Notes: a model not told the origin generated them from the sequence alone. A DNA stretch of 64,000 nucleotides from Sipunculus nudus (GCA_026874595.1 CM049315.1:11162664-11226663); one strand, 5' to 3'; positions 47,913-59,120 are shown, counted from the stretch's first letter. Numbers and translations are program-made.

Positions 47913-49239
47913 TCCGTGTCCATGATGTCCGTCATTTTTGTATACAGTGGTTGCCTTGAAGCCACTGAAGTAGCGTCTAGTGTGCACAAGGAATTGCAGG
48001 GTCCTATCTTTGCCTCAATTAATCTTGATCCTGTGCGGAGGTTGGGATATTTGTGCACAACACTGCTGATAGCTACTAAATATTCTTACAGTAATAACAA
48101 TACAGAAAACCCCTAATAGTTATGAATGTTCATGAACTCCCACATCACATTAGCCCTGTTCACGCACTGCGCCTAGGACAAATGCCCTATGAACTGATAA
48201 CCGGGGGCTTGGCTCGCATATAGCTCGCCTACTCGAGAGAGCCCGCTAACTCCTCACAACAAGTGTTCAGTGTACACTCATTCGGCAGGGGAGAAGCAAG
48301 CAGTACATGTGTGTAATTGTAAAATTTTGTGCGCATCGCCCATAGGTCAGTACTCCACACCAGATGGCGTGACCGGATGACAAACTTTAAAGTATTCCAA
48401 ACAGCACAACATACCACAGGCTTGTAGAAGATGGTCCTTGACCAGCTCCGCCTGCAAGTCATATGGACGAGACAGAAATCCCCTCAAATTTTTTCTTTGG
48501 TGGGCTTTGTGAAGGCAAAAGATAGCAGGGACACACCACAGGAGACATAATTAGGATAACCAGGAACAACCTAACGTACTGCGGCATCAAACAAAAATAC
48601 TTTGAAAAGTCAGATGTCAATAGAAACAAATATATATAGCTTCCCATTATCAGAACAGCCTGTCAGAGTTTTGAAGAAAGCCGGTGACGGACTTCCCATA
48701 CCTTCTCTGTAAAGGATAGTTTTCACCCGGCCAGAAAATATCTACAAAGCTAAATGAGGACTCACAAGATATAAACATTGCACAACGTTGATACCAATGA
48801 TTCATCTATAATCTGAGACCGTGGTGCGGGGTCGTTCTTCGTGTATGTGTAATCATTTGTCAGCTGTTTTTTTTCACAGCTATGGCTTGATATATTTTCT
48901 TGAAATTTGTACACGATATGATATAGTACCACCTGTACTCAAGTTACTGTTTTATGTATGCATATTTGTTTGTTTCGGCATTGTGGACTGTTGGAGGGTT
49001 ATGATGTAAACAAACGAAAAATTGTACCTCATGCCCACATGTATCCCTGTCAAAATGTAAACTTCGGAGCCAACTTCGGCCCAACCGTCTTTTTTTCTCA
49101 GAACTGAAGTAATATATCTACTTAACTAGAATACGGATGGTCGACAAGCGACTACTTGTATGAATGGTATGGTTGAAGTGAGCCATGGATTGAGTGATAA
49201 GGGGGAATAGAGTGCGATGTGTTGCAGTACAGCATGGAT

Positions 49240-49840
49240 GTCTGCCACGTACACATGATTGTAAGTGGCGCCACCTGTCATTTGGACGAGAAAGTTATCA
49301 ATGCTGTATTCACATGCAAAATATCAGACAGATAAGTCAAACCACTGCCGAGATATGAATGATTTAACCTAAGGCAGACAAACAGATTGACGCTGTGCAA
49401 AATTGGTTACAGGTGACGCCACCAGTTTTGTGTATAATAAAGAGCTATATGTAAGATCTTTACACATTAAAAAATTCGGGCCGATAGGTCAAACGAGTCC
49501 CAAGATATGTGGGAAAACAGACGCCGAGCTTGACGCTCCACAAAGAGGAAAGGTCAGAGGTCAATTATTCCTGAGATATTTGGATGGATGTTGCAGCGTG
49601 AACATGATTATAGGAGGCGCCACCTGTCATATAAACGGAAAAACCTAACCATGATGTCTATATGTGCAAAAATTCCGGCGAATACTTTGGAACTTTTGGA
49701 AAATTTCCATCCACTGCAGAGATATGAGTGATTTTAACAAAAGGCAGACGGTCTAACGAGTCCCATATGTGGGTTAATGTGTGAAAATAGAAACACAAAT
49801 TGACGCTCTGCAGAGAGGAAAGATCAGAGGTCAACCAAAA
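49240..49840. repeat. Diverged tandem repeat
   Basis: GGCGCCACCTGTCAT occurs near 49267 and 49617, GAGATATGAATGATTT and variants twice, and TTGACGCTCTGCAGAGAGGA-type blocks near 49400, 49530 and 49800. Unit boundaries are unclear. Confidence 0.6.
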
Positions 49841-49968
49841 ATGAGGGCGCAGGAGTTCACGTGTGACCCGATCATTAATCGGAGTTTTATAAGATTCCGT
49901 CCAATGGTTTCGGATGATTTCTCCGGAAACCTATGCTGCGGCGGCAGCGTCCGGCTGAAAACATAGTG

Positions 49969-49991
49969 TCCGCAAAACAGAGTTTTGCGGA
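49969..49991. repeat. 10-bp hairpin with 3-base loop
   Basis: TCCGCAAAAC, loop AGA, GTTTTGCGGA. Confidence 0.8.
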
Positions 49992-50179
49992 TACAAATAG
50001 GATTGACTTGATCTGAAAATTCCTTGATAACGGTTTTGTCTAATGACTGTAACATTCAGCTGGCTAAAAGTCACTAAGACAGCTTGCTATTTTGAAACAT
50101 ATATATCCCTAGCATGCATGGCCTGACCATACATGAACAAACAGTAAAACGGGTCCTGTGCTTCTAAGATTTGCTGCCC

Positions 50180-50184
50180 ACAGC
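50180..50184. repeat. Target site duplication, left
   Basis: ACAGC immediately before the left LTR, identical to 57890-57894. Confidence 0.85.
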
Positions 50185-51487
50185 TGTCAAGGTCGCAGCT
50201 CCAGGTTTATCATTTAAGCCTGAAGTACCTTGCTTCCAGTTCTTTTTATGACTGACTCATGCCTCAAATACTCACCAAGATATCATCTTGTACCAGTTTA
50301 TACAACAGAGACCATAACACAAGATTAAAGTAACAAATGAATTTATTAAATTATGTACAGCTTTGGAATGTCTGGACTGAGTGGTATCTCTCCCTGGTAC
50401 ACTAAGGGCGGCATTTTGGACTCACTCGTGATGCGTACCGGCAGAAACCGCGGAATCACTGTACATGGGCTCTAGCCTAGAAAAAGACAGAAGGGCAAGA
50501 CATTTGAATGCCCCTGGACCATAAATATTATCAAGATAAAAGAAAATATACCAAATAATTGTTTTACCTGTTCGGTAGGAGTGAAAACCACAATATCAAA
50601 TTTAGACTTGATACGACCTGGGGCTGGGTCTTCCAGACTTACGGTGACTTAGTATAGTAGTAAAGTAAAATAACTGAGTTACTGACCAGACTTAGATATA
50701 TTTTATAATATTAACTATACAAGCCACACAAAGCAAGTTCTGTCATTGCTTAATGAGAAATAATTGCATATAAGGCTCACCATGCCATAAGACCCTCAGA
50801 GTGCATTGCAGAATCAGGGTTGTGACGTCACCAACATCTCTCTGGTTTTGGTATCAGCCAGGATTGCTTGTGTCCACAGCAATCTTGTATACCATCAAGG
50901 ATTCAGCCTGGGTTGCTTGTGACGTCCCACAATATAAAAAGTTTATGGTGCTTATGGTAAAATAGAGTCCACAGTTGGCTATCTTCTGCAAGAAGAATAT
51001 CTGCATGGCCAAGTCAAGGCCTAGTTTGAGTCCAGCAAATTTTAAATCACATCTTCACAGTTTGAGTGTGAGTGGCCAACTGACTGAAAATGCAGCTCGG
51101 CTTTGCCTTCACAATTATTCTCAAAAGCGACAGAACTTGCCAGTAAAAGCATTGTGGCACATTATATGAAGAAAACAGTGGAAAATCCCCTCAACAGTGG
51201 GCACAAGGGGTGGTAGCTGGCCAGGCCAGAAATAGGAACATCCGTAAAAAGGTCATTGTAAAGTTACACATTCTTTCATGGATGACTGGACACAGGAGAA
51301 TGGGTATTACCTGGCCAAGACACCATTAGTTTAACACTAGCAATTGTTCCAGTTATGGGGAAAACCTTGTCAAATTCATTGTGTTTGAACCGGGGTGGCT
51401 TCTCAACCCAGTGGTAAGGGTGGCAGTATAGGGATGGACTTAAGGGGGAAATAGGGTAAACAATGGTACAGATGAGATTCTGTGACA
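50185..51487 (-). repeat. 3' LTR (left)
   Basis: 1303 bp, TGTC...GACA ends. Carries about 102 bp near its left edge (after TTTATCATTTAA) that the other LTR lacks, plus an 8-bp indel. Confidence 0.95.
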
Positions 51488-51500
51488 TTCACTCCCCCGC
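51488..51500 (-). other. Polypurine tract
   Basis: GCGGGGGAGTGAA on the minus strand abuts the 3' LTR, the expected plus-strand primer site. Confidence 0.75.
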
Positions 51501-51667
51501 AAAAATAAGAAAATGTTATCATTTCCACACATATCTATAACATGAATTAATGGTGAACTTACATTATAAACGTGTAGAAAAGATTATCCACCTTATCAAA
51601 AAAATATATCTATCAATCATGTTTGTATTCTTACTTGGGGTACTGATACCACTCAGACAGCTTAATT

Positions 51668-52897
51668 CTATACAGCTGCTTGTAATAACAGTGCTTGGAC
51701 TCTACTTAGAAAGTCCGGTCCGTGGTTGGACCTCCCGGGAATAGGTTCGATTGTGAATTGATACTCTTGGAGTACCATGGCCCAACGCATAATTCGCTTG
51801 TTAAGGCACTTTGCCTTATTGATGTAAGACAGCAGTTTGTGATCCGTTTGGATTATAAAATGCTTCCCAAACAGGTATACCTCAAATTTACTTATGGCCC
51901 ATACAATGGCCAATGCTTCCCGTTCTATCACGGAATAGTTTCTTTCCCTATCAGCCAGCTTTCTACTGGCATAAGCCACAGGATGCAGGCTGGCCTCATA
52001 TTCCTGCAAAAGGATGGCGCCAAGACCGTTATCAGATGCATCTGTCCTTAAGAAAAATCTCTTCGAGAGGTCAGGCAATTGTAATATGGGAGGTTTGACC
52101 AGCAATGCTTTCAAGGTCTGAAAGGATTTCTCTTGGGGATCACCCAATTTGACCTTGTTACTCTGACCTTTACGGGTCAGATCTGTCAGAGGAACAGCAA
52201 GCTCAGCAAAATTTGGAATAAATTTCCGATAAAACCCAAGCAGTCCCAAGAATGACCTTATTTCTTTTTTTGTTGTTGGTCTCTCTGTATTCTGCACTTT
52301 GTCAAGTAATAATTGATCAGTTGCAAGTTTACCCCTACCAACCTTATGACCAAGAAATCCAAGGTCAAGGAAACCAAAACAGCATTTGCTTGGTTTGGCT
52401 GCTAAGTTCGCCTCTTTCAGGATTCTGAAAACCTGCTCAAGCAGAGTCAAGTGTTCTGACCATGACTCAGTATGACAGAGCACATCATCAATAAAACAAC
52501 ATACGCCATTTACATCAGTAAATAATTTTCTCATCATTCGGGAGAATTGGGCTGGAGCTAGGACAAGACCGAATGGCATATATTTAAACTGGTATTGTGC
52601 ATCTGGTGTCACAAATGCAGTTAATTTCTTTGACTGCTCTGACATTGGGATCTGCCAGTATCCCTTTGTCAGGTCCAGTTTTGAAAAGTAGGTGCTGTTG
52701 TTCAGAGTTGCAAACATATCTTCAGGATTTGGTATTGGTTCCGGATCAAAGAGTATAATGCGGTTGAGTTTCCGGAAATCAACACAGAAACGTACACTGT
52801 TGTCTTTTGTACGCACCATTACAACTGGAGAGGCGTATCTCGAGTCTGATCTCTCTATTATCCCAAGGGATAGCATATCCTGAATCTCTTTTTGCAT
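51668..52897 (-). pseudogene. Reverse transcriptase-RNase H of the element
   Basis: A 409-residue open stretch, last in the element. RT motifs in order: VRFCVDFRKLNR, FSKLDLTKGYWQI, YMPFGLVLAPAQF and the catalytic CFIDDVL (FIDD where YIDD is usual). RNase H follows with LRTDASDNGLGAIL, then YSVIEREALAIVWA and TDHKLLSYI. It copies element RNA into DNA and removes the RNA strand. Its own frame is intact, but the upstream join at about 52935 is shifted and lacks several residues before PYPVPYALRE, so it could not be made as part of the polyprotein without repair. About 180 bases separate its stop from the 3' LTR, so nothing, in particular no integrase, follows it. Confidence 0.93.
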
Positions 52898-52931
52898 TGT
52901 CTCTCTCAGTGCATAAGGGACAGGATATGGC

Positions 52932-53309
52932 TTAGAACGTCACCTGGATGTCACGTTCTATGACATGGGTTTTCTTTGGGATGTCAGTAAACACGCTTTC
53001 ATACCTATCTATTAGACTAATCAGCTGGGCTTTCTGCTCAGGAGTGAGTTTGTCACATACCTGTATGTCAGCAGGACCTTGCTTACGTACAACACTTGGC
53101 ATGGGTATGATGGAAATTCCATCATTTATCATCTCATCATCAAGACTCTGATCTCCTGTACTGGAATCGGTTATACTTGCAAGAGACATTGCTTCATCAC
53201 ATGTGTCACACGGTAACTCAAACAAGCTCATCGCAGAAGAATCGGAATTTGTTCTCTCGACATACTTTTTCAGCAAATTAATGTGAAACGATCTGACTTT
53301 ACCTTTCAT
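52932..53309 (-). pseudogene. Integrase C-terminus to RT linker
   Basis: One open frame runs from the integrase end (KVRSFHINLLKKYVER) through an acidic linker into the lead of the RT (DIPKKTHVIERDIQVT). It physically links the two domains in the order integrase then RT, which is the strongest evidence that the unusual order is original and not a rearrangement. Ends at a TAA created by a frameshift. Confidence 0.85.
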
Positions 53310-53318
53310 TTTGATCCT

Positions 53319-54194
53319 TTAATCACAGTCGTTGAATCTCTGTAGGACATCATATGGTCCTTTCCATTGCAGGAGCAACTTATTCCTATCTGTAGGAAGT
53401 AATACTAAGACCTTATCACCTACCTCTAAGGATCTGGGTTTTGCTCTCCTGTCATAGTATTCTTTATACCTGCCAGCTGCCTTGCTCAGCATCTGTTGTG
53501 CTAGGTCACAGGTGTCTGACAGTCGCTGTTTTAAATCAATCACATACTGGTATGTTGTTTTAATGTCAGAGTCAGTACCTTCTTTGGTGAGTAGTTCTTT
53601 CAACACTTTCATGGGTCCTCTCACAGGCCTACCATATAACAAATCAAAAGGGGAAAATCCGCCTAAAGATTCATGAGGGAATTCACGATAGGCGAATAGG
53701 ACAGGAGCCAAATAGCGGTCCCAATCCCTGGGCTGTTCAGCACACATTCGTTTGAGCATTCTTTTGAGGCTGTCATTAAATTTTTCTACAAGTCCATTAC
53801 AACGTGGATTGTAGGGTATAGTTGTCAACTGTCTAATGCTGAGTAATCTGCTTACCTCGCGCATTATGGATGACGTGAACTGGCTGCCCATATCTGTCAA
53901 AACTTCCTAAGGTATGCCAAGTCTACTATATATGTCAAGTAAGGCCTCAGCCACAGTTTCTGTTTCAATGTTACGAAGTGCAACAGCCTCCGGATACCGT
54001 GTAGCGTAGTCCATTGCTGTTAAGATAAATCGCTTACCTGTGTCTGATGCAGGGAAAATCGGGCCCACCAAATCCAGGGAAATGCGCTTGAAGGGTTGGT
54101 CTGCCCAACGGGACTCTAGTAACCTTACCCTTTTGTATAGTCTTTTGACAAATATCACAAGACTTACAGAATGGTGAGACATCGGCATGAACAC
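53319..54194 (-). pseudogene. Integrase catalytic core and GPY module
   Basis: DDE-type integrase that inserts the cDNA into host DNA. First Asp in ISLDLVGPI, second in VLTDMGSQF, Glu in CNGLVEKFN, then the GPY module LQWKGPYDVL. An in-frame TAG at 53907-53909, where the family usually has Gln or a charged residue after GIP, splits the core, and a TAA at 53319-53321 replaces an expected Tyr before RIK. Both are simple point changes, so the frame itself is continuous through this stretch. Confidence 0.92.
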
Positions 54195-55452
54195 CAGGCC
54201 AAAAGAACTGAGAGCTTACTCTTGCCAAAGTGCGAGCAATGCCTTGGTGACCAGACATTAGGCCTTCATGGGCCAACTTCATAACGTCTGCCCTGTAACA
54301 TTTCGGAACAATAAACTGGGTTTGGGACTCACCTGTATTATATTTATCTGCCCGCAGACGCACTAAAGCTCCGTTTTTCATGGCAAACTGACATTGCCCA
54401 TCTTGAACCTGAGAAACTTTATCCCATATGTGCGAAATAGAATGATCATTCTTCTGAGCATCAAGAAAGTCTGAGCGACTAACTGCAGAAATCGGGCTCG
54501 GAACAGAGAGAGGCTTTGGAGTCTTACCTTTATTCTTAGCCATGGCCCTTGTTTCTACTGCACTAGCAACATCAAGAGCGTGGGGTGTATCTCTAAGAGG
54601 AGAGATCCAACTGGTATCTGGACATTGTGCCTCTCTTGCACCCTTAATATTACCTACTATCAGGTCATAAACTGGGTTGTCAACACACAGTGCCTCTACT
54701 TCTCCTGTAAAGAATGGAGTATTCACCTTTACCTGTGCCATTGGAAAGGTTCTCACTGTTCCATCAATAAGTATACATGTCTGGGACTTCCCAGTCATTT
54801 GTTGTGGTGGAACTAATGCAGACCGTACTACGGCACTGCTACACCCAGTGTCTCTTAAAACCGACACTTCACAGTTGGAAATAACACCTTTACAGGTAGG
54901 CATGCCAGTTGGATGACTTTCGGGCTTACCAACAGTAGGCTGACATGACACATTAAGGATCTCCAGCTCCCTTTTACTTTGAATATCCGGTAGCATTTCT
55001 GTTGGGAAAGTATCAGGCAAACAGGCATTACCTTCAGATGGTACCTTACCTGTGAGCTTTAAAGCCTCCTTGACGGCTTTCTCCACCGCTTTATCAACTG
55101 CCTTACCTACTGCGTGATCCACTGCTTCGGCGATAGCATACGGCTGGTCCAAAGTCTGAAAAGCATGAATGGATCCTCTAGGCTTTTTTTGCAGTTTGCA
55201 TTGAAATGACTTGTGACCTTCACCTCCACAATTAAAGCATTTAAGGATAGATGAACTAGCAGTAGGAGTAGAGGGATGCTTCTTACCTTGTTCAGAATAC
55301 TTGAATCCAGTCTTCTCAAGTGGTTTCTCATTTTGTTTGAGACTAGTATGTGGTTTGTGGAAAGAAGTAAAACTGCCATGACCATGAGCATCTACAAACC
55401 TCTCTGCAGTTTCAGTCATTGAGTCAATGTTATGGCAGTCCCGCTCACGCAA
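54115..55452 (-). pseudogene. Nucleocapsid knuckle, protease and integrase zinc finger
   Basis: One open frame carries, in order, a CCHC knuckle C-x2-C-x4-H-x4-C (55198-55239), an Ala/Val-rich helical stretch, an aspartic protease with catalytic DTG (54844-54852) and the integrase HHCC finger HEGLMSGHQ...CKSCDIC (54148-54270). There is no RT between protease and integrase. A frameshift near 54110 then cuts the finger from the core; the raw frame runs on to 54034 out of register. Confidence 0.92.
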
Positions 55453-56140
55453 GAAAATACAGTTCCTTGGAACATGAGTTCAGGAATTGCTCCCGTAACA
55501 AAAGGTCTACTAGAGACTCATAAGATCGCTCAATCCCTGAAAGTCTTACCCAATTGTCAAAATAACCACTGATTCTGGCAACAAATTGCAATGGGGATTC
55601 CTGCTTTTCTGGCCTACATGTTCGAAACTTTGTCCGATAGCCTTCTTCAGTCATTTGGTACCGTTTAAGTAAAGCTAACTTAAGCCTGTCAAAATTTGAA
55701 GCATCAGCAGAGGGAAGACGTGTATAAACCTCAAGTGACTTACCTTTTAGTAAAGCACCAAGTCGAATAGCCTTATCCTTTTTCTCCCATTCCTGACCTT
55801 CAGCAAACCTTTCAAATCGCTCCAGATAGGCATCCATTTTGTCGCGACTTTCCTCAAAGGCTGGCATTTTAAAAGAAGTCATACCTGAAGGTTTTACTAG
55901 AGTTTGGGGAGGGGGACTATTTTCAGCAAGTTGTAATTTTAATTTCATCATTTCAATTTCATGAGCTCGAGCTTCCTTTTCTCTTACATTTTCCCGTTCT
56001 CTTGCTCTATCAGCTCGCTCTAGTTCACTCTGCTTTTGAGTAGCTATGCGATTACTCTCACTGACCACAAATTGTTTAAGATCTTCTCCCATGTAACCTA
56101 ACTTTTCTCCCATAGAAAACAATTCCCTTAACTCCTCCAT
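55445..56140 (-). pseudogene. Gag (capsid region)
   Basis: Start chosen at MEELRELF (56140); the frame is open further upstream to 56290, but that part looks like noncoding hydrophobic translation. A charged coiled-coil segment (ELERADRARERENVREKEAR) precedes a capsid-like helical region (MDAYLERFERFAEGQ, then EVYTRLPSADASNFDRLK, then FVARISGYFDNW). It ends in a shifted frame at the join with the knuckle-bearing frame, where about one residue is missing relative to the usual pattern, so a small deletion is more likely than programmed shifting. Confidence 0.8.
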
Positions 56141-56677
56141 GGTTATCATTGAAACACACACTGACAGTGAAACAATAATCAAAACCAATATGCTGATATG
56201 CATCACCTTAAACTCACTAGATTCAGTCAATATAATTTCCACTATCAATATGCCTAAGCAAATATCCAGTGAAATGTGCCGTAGCACCACGACAAATAAC
56301 CGTTACCTCTTCACGGTCACAAACAGAGGCCGTAGCCATAAAACTGCCTTTTCCTTAGGCACAACCATTCAATTTCTGCTGGACAAGAAATTTACAAAAA
56401 AGTTACAGCTTATCACCGTAGTGAGACTCAGCTGTACCCCAGCCAAAGCTGTAATCACCAGGGTATTAGCCTGACCTTGAGGAGTTGGCCTCTTTCCGTA
56501 GAAAGCATAAAAACAGCCACAAAAATCTGGCTACCATAATATCACTCAAGGCTTTCTCATATTCCAATTACAGAAGATAGACCACTGTCTAGACCTGTTA
56601 TAGTCTCATATGTATATACTGGGCATATATTCTTGGTGAATGAGTCAAATTTCTTACTCTGATCCTCGAAAAAGAGG

Positions 56678-56695
56678 ATCCTGGCACGCTCGCCA
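56678..56695 (-). other. Primer-binding site
   Basis: TGGCGAGCGTGCCAGGAT begins one base inside the 5' LTR end on the minus strand. It is complementary to a tRNA 3' end of the form ...CGCTCGCCA. I do not assign the tRNA with confidence. Confidence 0.7.
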
Positions 56696-56696
56696 A

Positions 56697-57889
56697 TGTC
56701 AAGGTCGCAGCTCCAGGTTTATCATTAAACCTAATTAAAGTAACAAATGAATTTATTAAATTATGTACAGCTTTGGAATGTCTGGACTGAGTGGTATCTC
56801 TCCCTGGTACACTAAGGGCGGCATTTTGGACTCACTCGTGATGCGTACCGGCAGAAACCGCGGAATCACTGTACATGGGCTCTAGCCTAGAAAAAGACAG
56901 AAGGGCAAGACATTTGAATGCCCCTGGACCATAAATATTATCAAGATAAAAGAAAATATACCAAATAATTGTTTTACTTGTTCGGTAGGAGTGAAAACCA
57001 CAATATCAAATTTAGACTTGATACGACCTGGGGCTGGGTCTTCCAGACTTACAGTGACTTAGTATAGTAGTAAAGTAAAATAACTGAGTTACTGACCAGA
57101 CTTAGATATATTTTATAATATTAACTATACAAGCCACACAAAGCAAGTTCTGTCATTGCTTAATGAGAAATAATTGCATATAAGGCTCACCATGCCATAA
57201 GACCCTCAGAGTGCATTGCAGAATCAGGGTTGTGACGTCACCAACATCTCTCTGGTTTTGGCATCAGCCAGGGTTGCTTGTGTCCACAGCAATCTTGTAT
57301 ACCATCAAGGATTCAGCCTGGGTTGCTTGTGACGTCCCACAATATAAAAAGTTTATGGTGCTTATGGTAAAATAGAGTCCACAGAGTCTGCAAGAAGAAT
57401 ATCTGCATGGCCAAGTCAAGGCCTAGTTTGAGTCCAGCAAATTTCAAATCACACCTTCACAGTTTGAGTGTGAGTGGCCAACTGACTGAAAATGCAGCTT
57501 GGCTTTGCCTTCACAATTATTCTCAAAAGCGACAGAACTTGCCAGTAAAAGCATTGTGGCACATTATATGAAGAAAACAGTGGAAAATCCCCTCAACAGT
57601 GGGCACAAGAGGTGGTAGCTGGCCAGGCCAGAAATAGGAACATCCGTAAAAAGGTCATTGTAAAGTTACACATTCTTTCATGGATGACTGGACACAGGAG
57701 AATGGGTATTACCTGGCCAAGACACCATTAGTTTAACACTGGCAATTGTTCCAGTTATGGGGAAAACCTTGTCAAATTCATTGTGTTTGAACCGGGGTGG
57801 CTTCTCAACCCAGTGGTAAGGGTGGCAGTATAGGGATGGACTTAAGGGGGAAATAGGGTAAACAATGGTACAGATGAGATTCTGTGACA
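56697..57889 (-). repeat. 5' LTR (right)
   Basis: 1193 bp, TGTC...GACA ends, nearly identical to the left LTR apart from about nine substitutions and two deletions. Confidence 0.95.
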
Positions 57890-57894
57890 ACAGC
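57890..57894. repeat. Target site duplication, right
   Basis: ACAGC directly after the right LTR. Confidence 0.85.
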
Positions 57895-58245
57895 CTTCCC
57901 CGCACAGCAAACTCACTCTTTGAATCAGCTCGCCCCGACCTGCACAAATTGGTTTATATTATAACCACAACGCCCCGACAGTCACACAAAATATTCCATT
58001 GTTGTCGTTAAAAAAATCAGATCTTGCTTTTCGCGTATAGATTATAATATTACATTTATTGCACGGTAAGCTGTGTTTGAGAAATTCGATTTTGTAAACT
58101 ATTCAAACAAATGTATATTTAAAAATAAATGTTGAATACAAGCAGACCAAAAGAGTACAATTTTAATTAATTTTTAATGATATTATTATAAGTGGACCGG
58201 ACCGCTCGGACCGGACAGGGAAGAACTGGACCGTACCACAGGGGG
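57890..58245 (+). repeat. GGACCGG-edged dispersed repeat, copy B (3' part)
   Basis: Aligns with 14560-14885: both share AATCAGCTYGCCCC, CACAAAATATTCCA, ATATTACATTTA and a closing TGGACCGGAC. The LTR element sits inside this copy; its 5' part should lie left of 50185, where only weak similarity remains. Confidence 0.65.
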
Positions 58246-58703
58246 CATGTGCCCCCCCCCCCCTCCCCTTCCACTTGAGCTTCCCCCCCCCTTTTTTTGG
58301 TGCCTTGGATACTCCGTCCCTTTCAGTCAATTAGTATTGCATTTTTTAATTTCATAAGAGATCCTTTTTATATCAAGTTTATCTCATTCCTAACCATTTC
58401 TCCCATAATATCCCCTGTTTCAGCCATTCTCTTTTTCAAGATAACTCAAAGCAACCTAGTGGCTGTGAGACTCGACTCACACCTTTTGCGCAACAAAACA
58501 TTTGATTACAATTTATACAACAACACGTAGTTTATAATGTTTAATGTATTTGTGATAAAGTGTATTTTAAAGTTAATTAAGATTCTCTCTGAATGACGCT
58601 TAAAGTTGAAGTTTTTCTTACTTTTGACAATAACCATTGTACTTGGTCCGCAGATTTCTATACTTCTTCAGGATGGGAGAGCTCCCTGCTGTTGATTGAA
58701 TGT

Positions 58704-58846
58704 TGTTACGAAGACAAATTGCTCAGGGGGAAAACATTGGGCCGATTCCGGTTTCGAACCCATGTCGGTGGCGCACTAACCGCTTCGCTAGCAAATTGAG
58801 CTTCACTAGCGAGACAGTTCGGTCCGCTTTTATGTCACCCGTAACA
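58704..58846 (-). repeat. TRIM terminal repeat, left
   Basis: 143 bp. Carries on the minus strand GGGTTCGAAACCGG (B-box-like) and TAGCGAAGCGGTTAG (A-box-like); lacks 13 bp present in the other copy. Confidence 0.75.
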
Positions 58847-58964
58847 CACAACCTCTTTAGAGTTTTCTGCTGTCAAAACAAGACTAATTATCCCAGGAGT
58901 CACACTTTGGTAAGTTATTCCCTGGGCCACAAAGTTTACCGTCTCGTTGGACGAGCCCCCATTT

Positions 58965-59120
58965 TGTTACGAAGACAAATTGCTAAGGGGAAAATTCTGG
59001 GCTGATCCCGGTTTCGAACCCATGTTGGTGGCGCACAAGTCTGGCGTACCAACCGCTTCGCTAGCAAGGCAAGCTTCATTAGGGAGACAGTTCGGTCCGC
59101 TTTTATGTCACCCCGTAACA
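58965..59120 (-). repeat. TRIM terminal repeat, right
   Basis: 156 bp. Carries TAGCGAAGCGGTTGGTACGC and GGGTTCGAAACCGG on the minus strand at tRNA-like spacing, plus a CATAAAAG motif near its start. Confidence 0.75.

Larger units (their letters stand above)
45965..50184. other. Intergenic region upstream of the LTR retrotransposon
   Basis: Mostly AT-rich. A possible alternative 3' exon lies near 46877 (see findings). A large hairpin is at 47840-47912, a diverged tandem array at 49240-49840 and a second hairpin at 49969-49991. No other coding signal. Confidence 0.5.
50185..57889 (-). mobile_element. Gmr1-like Ty3-type LTR retrotransposon, inactive copy
   Basis: 7.7-kb element read on the minus strand, bounded by two LTRs that begin TGTC and end GACA and flanked by the 5-bp target duplication ACAGC (50180-50184 and 57890-57894). 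Order: 5' LTR (right), primer site, Gag, CCHC knuckle, protease, integrase with HHCC finger, DDE core and GPY module, reverse transcriptase, RNase H, purine tract, 3' LTR (left). No env. Domain sequences are Ty3/gypsy type, but integrase precedes RT as in copia; that combination defines the Gmr1-like group. Three frameshifts (about 55448, 54110, 52935) and two in-frame stops (53907, 53319) break it. The LTRs differ at only about nine substitutions and two indels, so insertion looks recent. Confidence 0.93.
58704..59120 (-). mobile_element. TRIM-like miniature LTR element
   Basis: 417 bp: two direct terminal repeats (58704-58846, 58965-59120) with TGTTACG...CGTAACA ends around a 118-bp interior, flanked by ATGT on both sides (58700-58703, 59121-59124). 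On the minus strand the interior opens with TGGGGGCTCGTCC, matching the first 13 bases of the tRNA-Pro primer site known from other retroelements. No coding capacity. LTRs are about 88-90% identical by eye, so this is an older insertion. Confidence 0.75.

Noticed and set aside
51276-51488. 70-residue open frame repeated near 57678-57947
   Set aside because: It is LTR sequence, present in both LTRs, without coding features.
55440-55455. Programmed ribosomal frameshift between Gag and the downstream frame
   Set aside because: The shift lies before the zinc knuckle and one residue seems missing against the usual pattern, so a small deletion is more likely; other plain frameshifts occur in the same copy.
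58704-59120. A pair of tRNA-derived SINEs
   Set aside because: The B-box-like motif suggested this, but TG...CA ends, a single ATGT duplication around the whole unit and a primer-site match favour one TRIM-like element. Not fully excluded.
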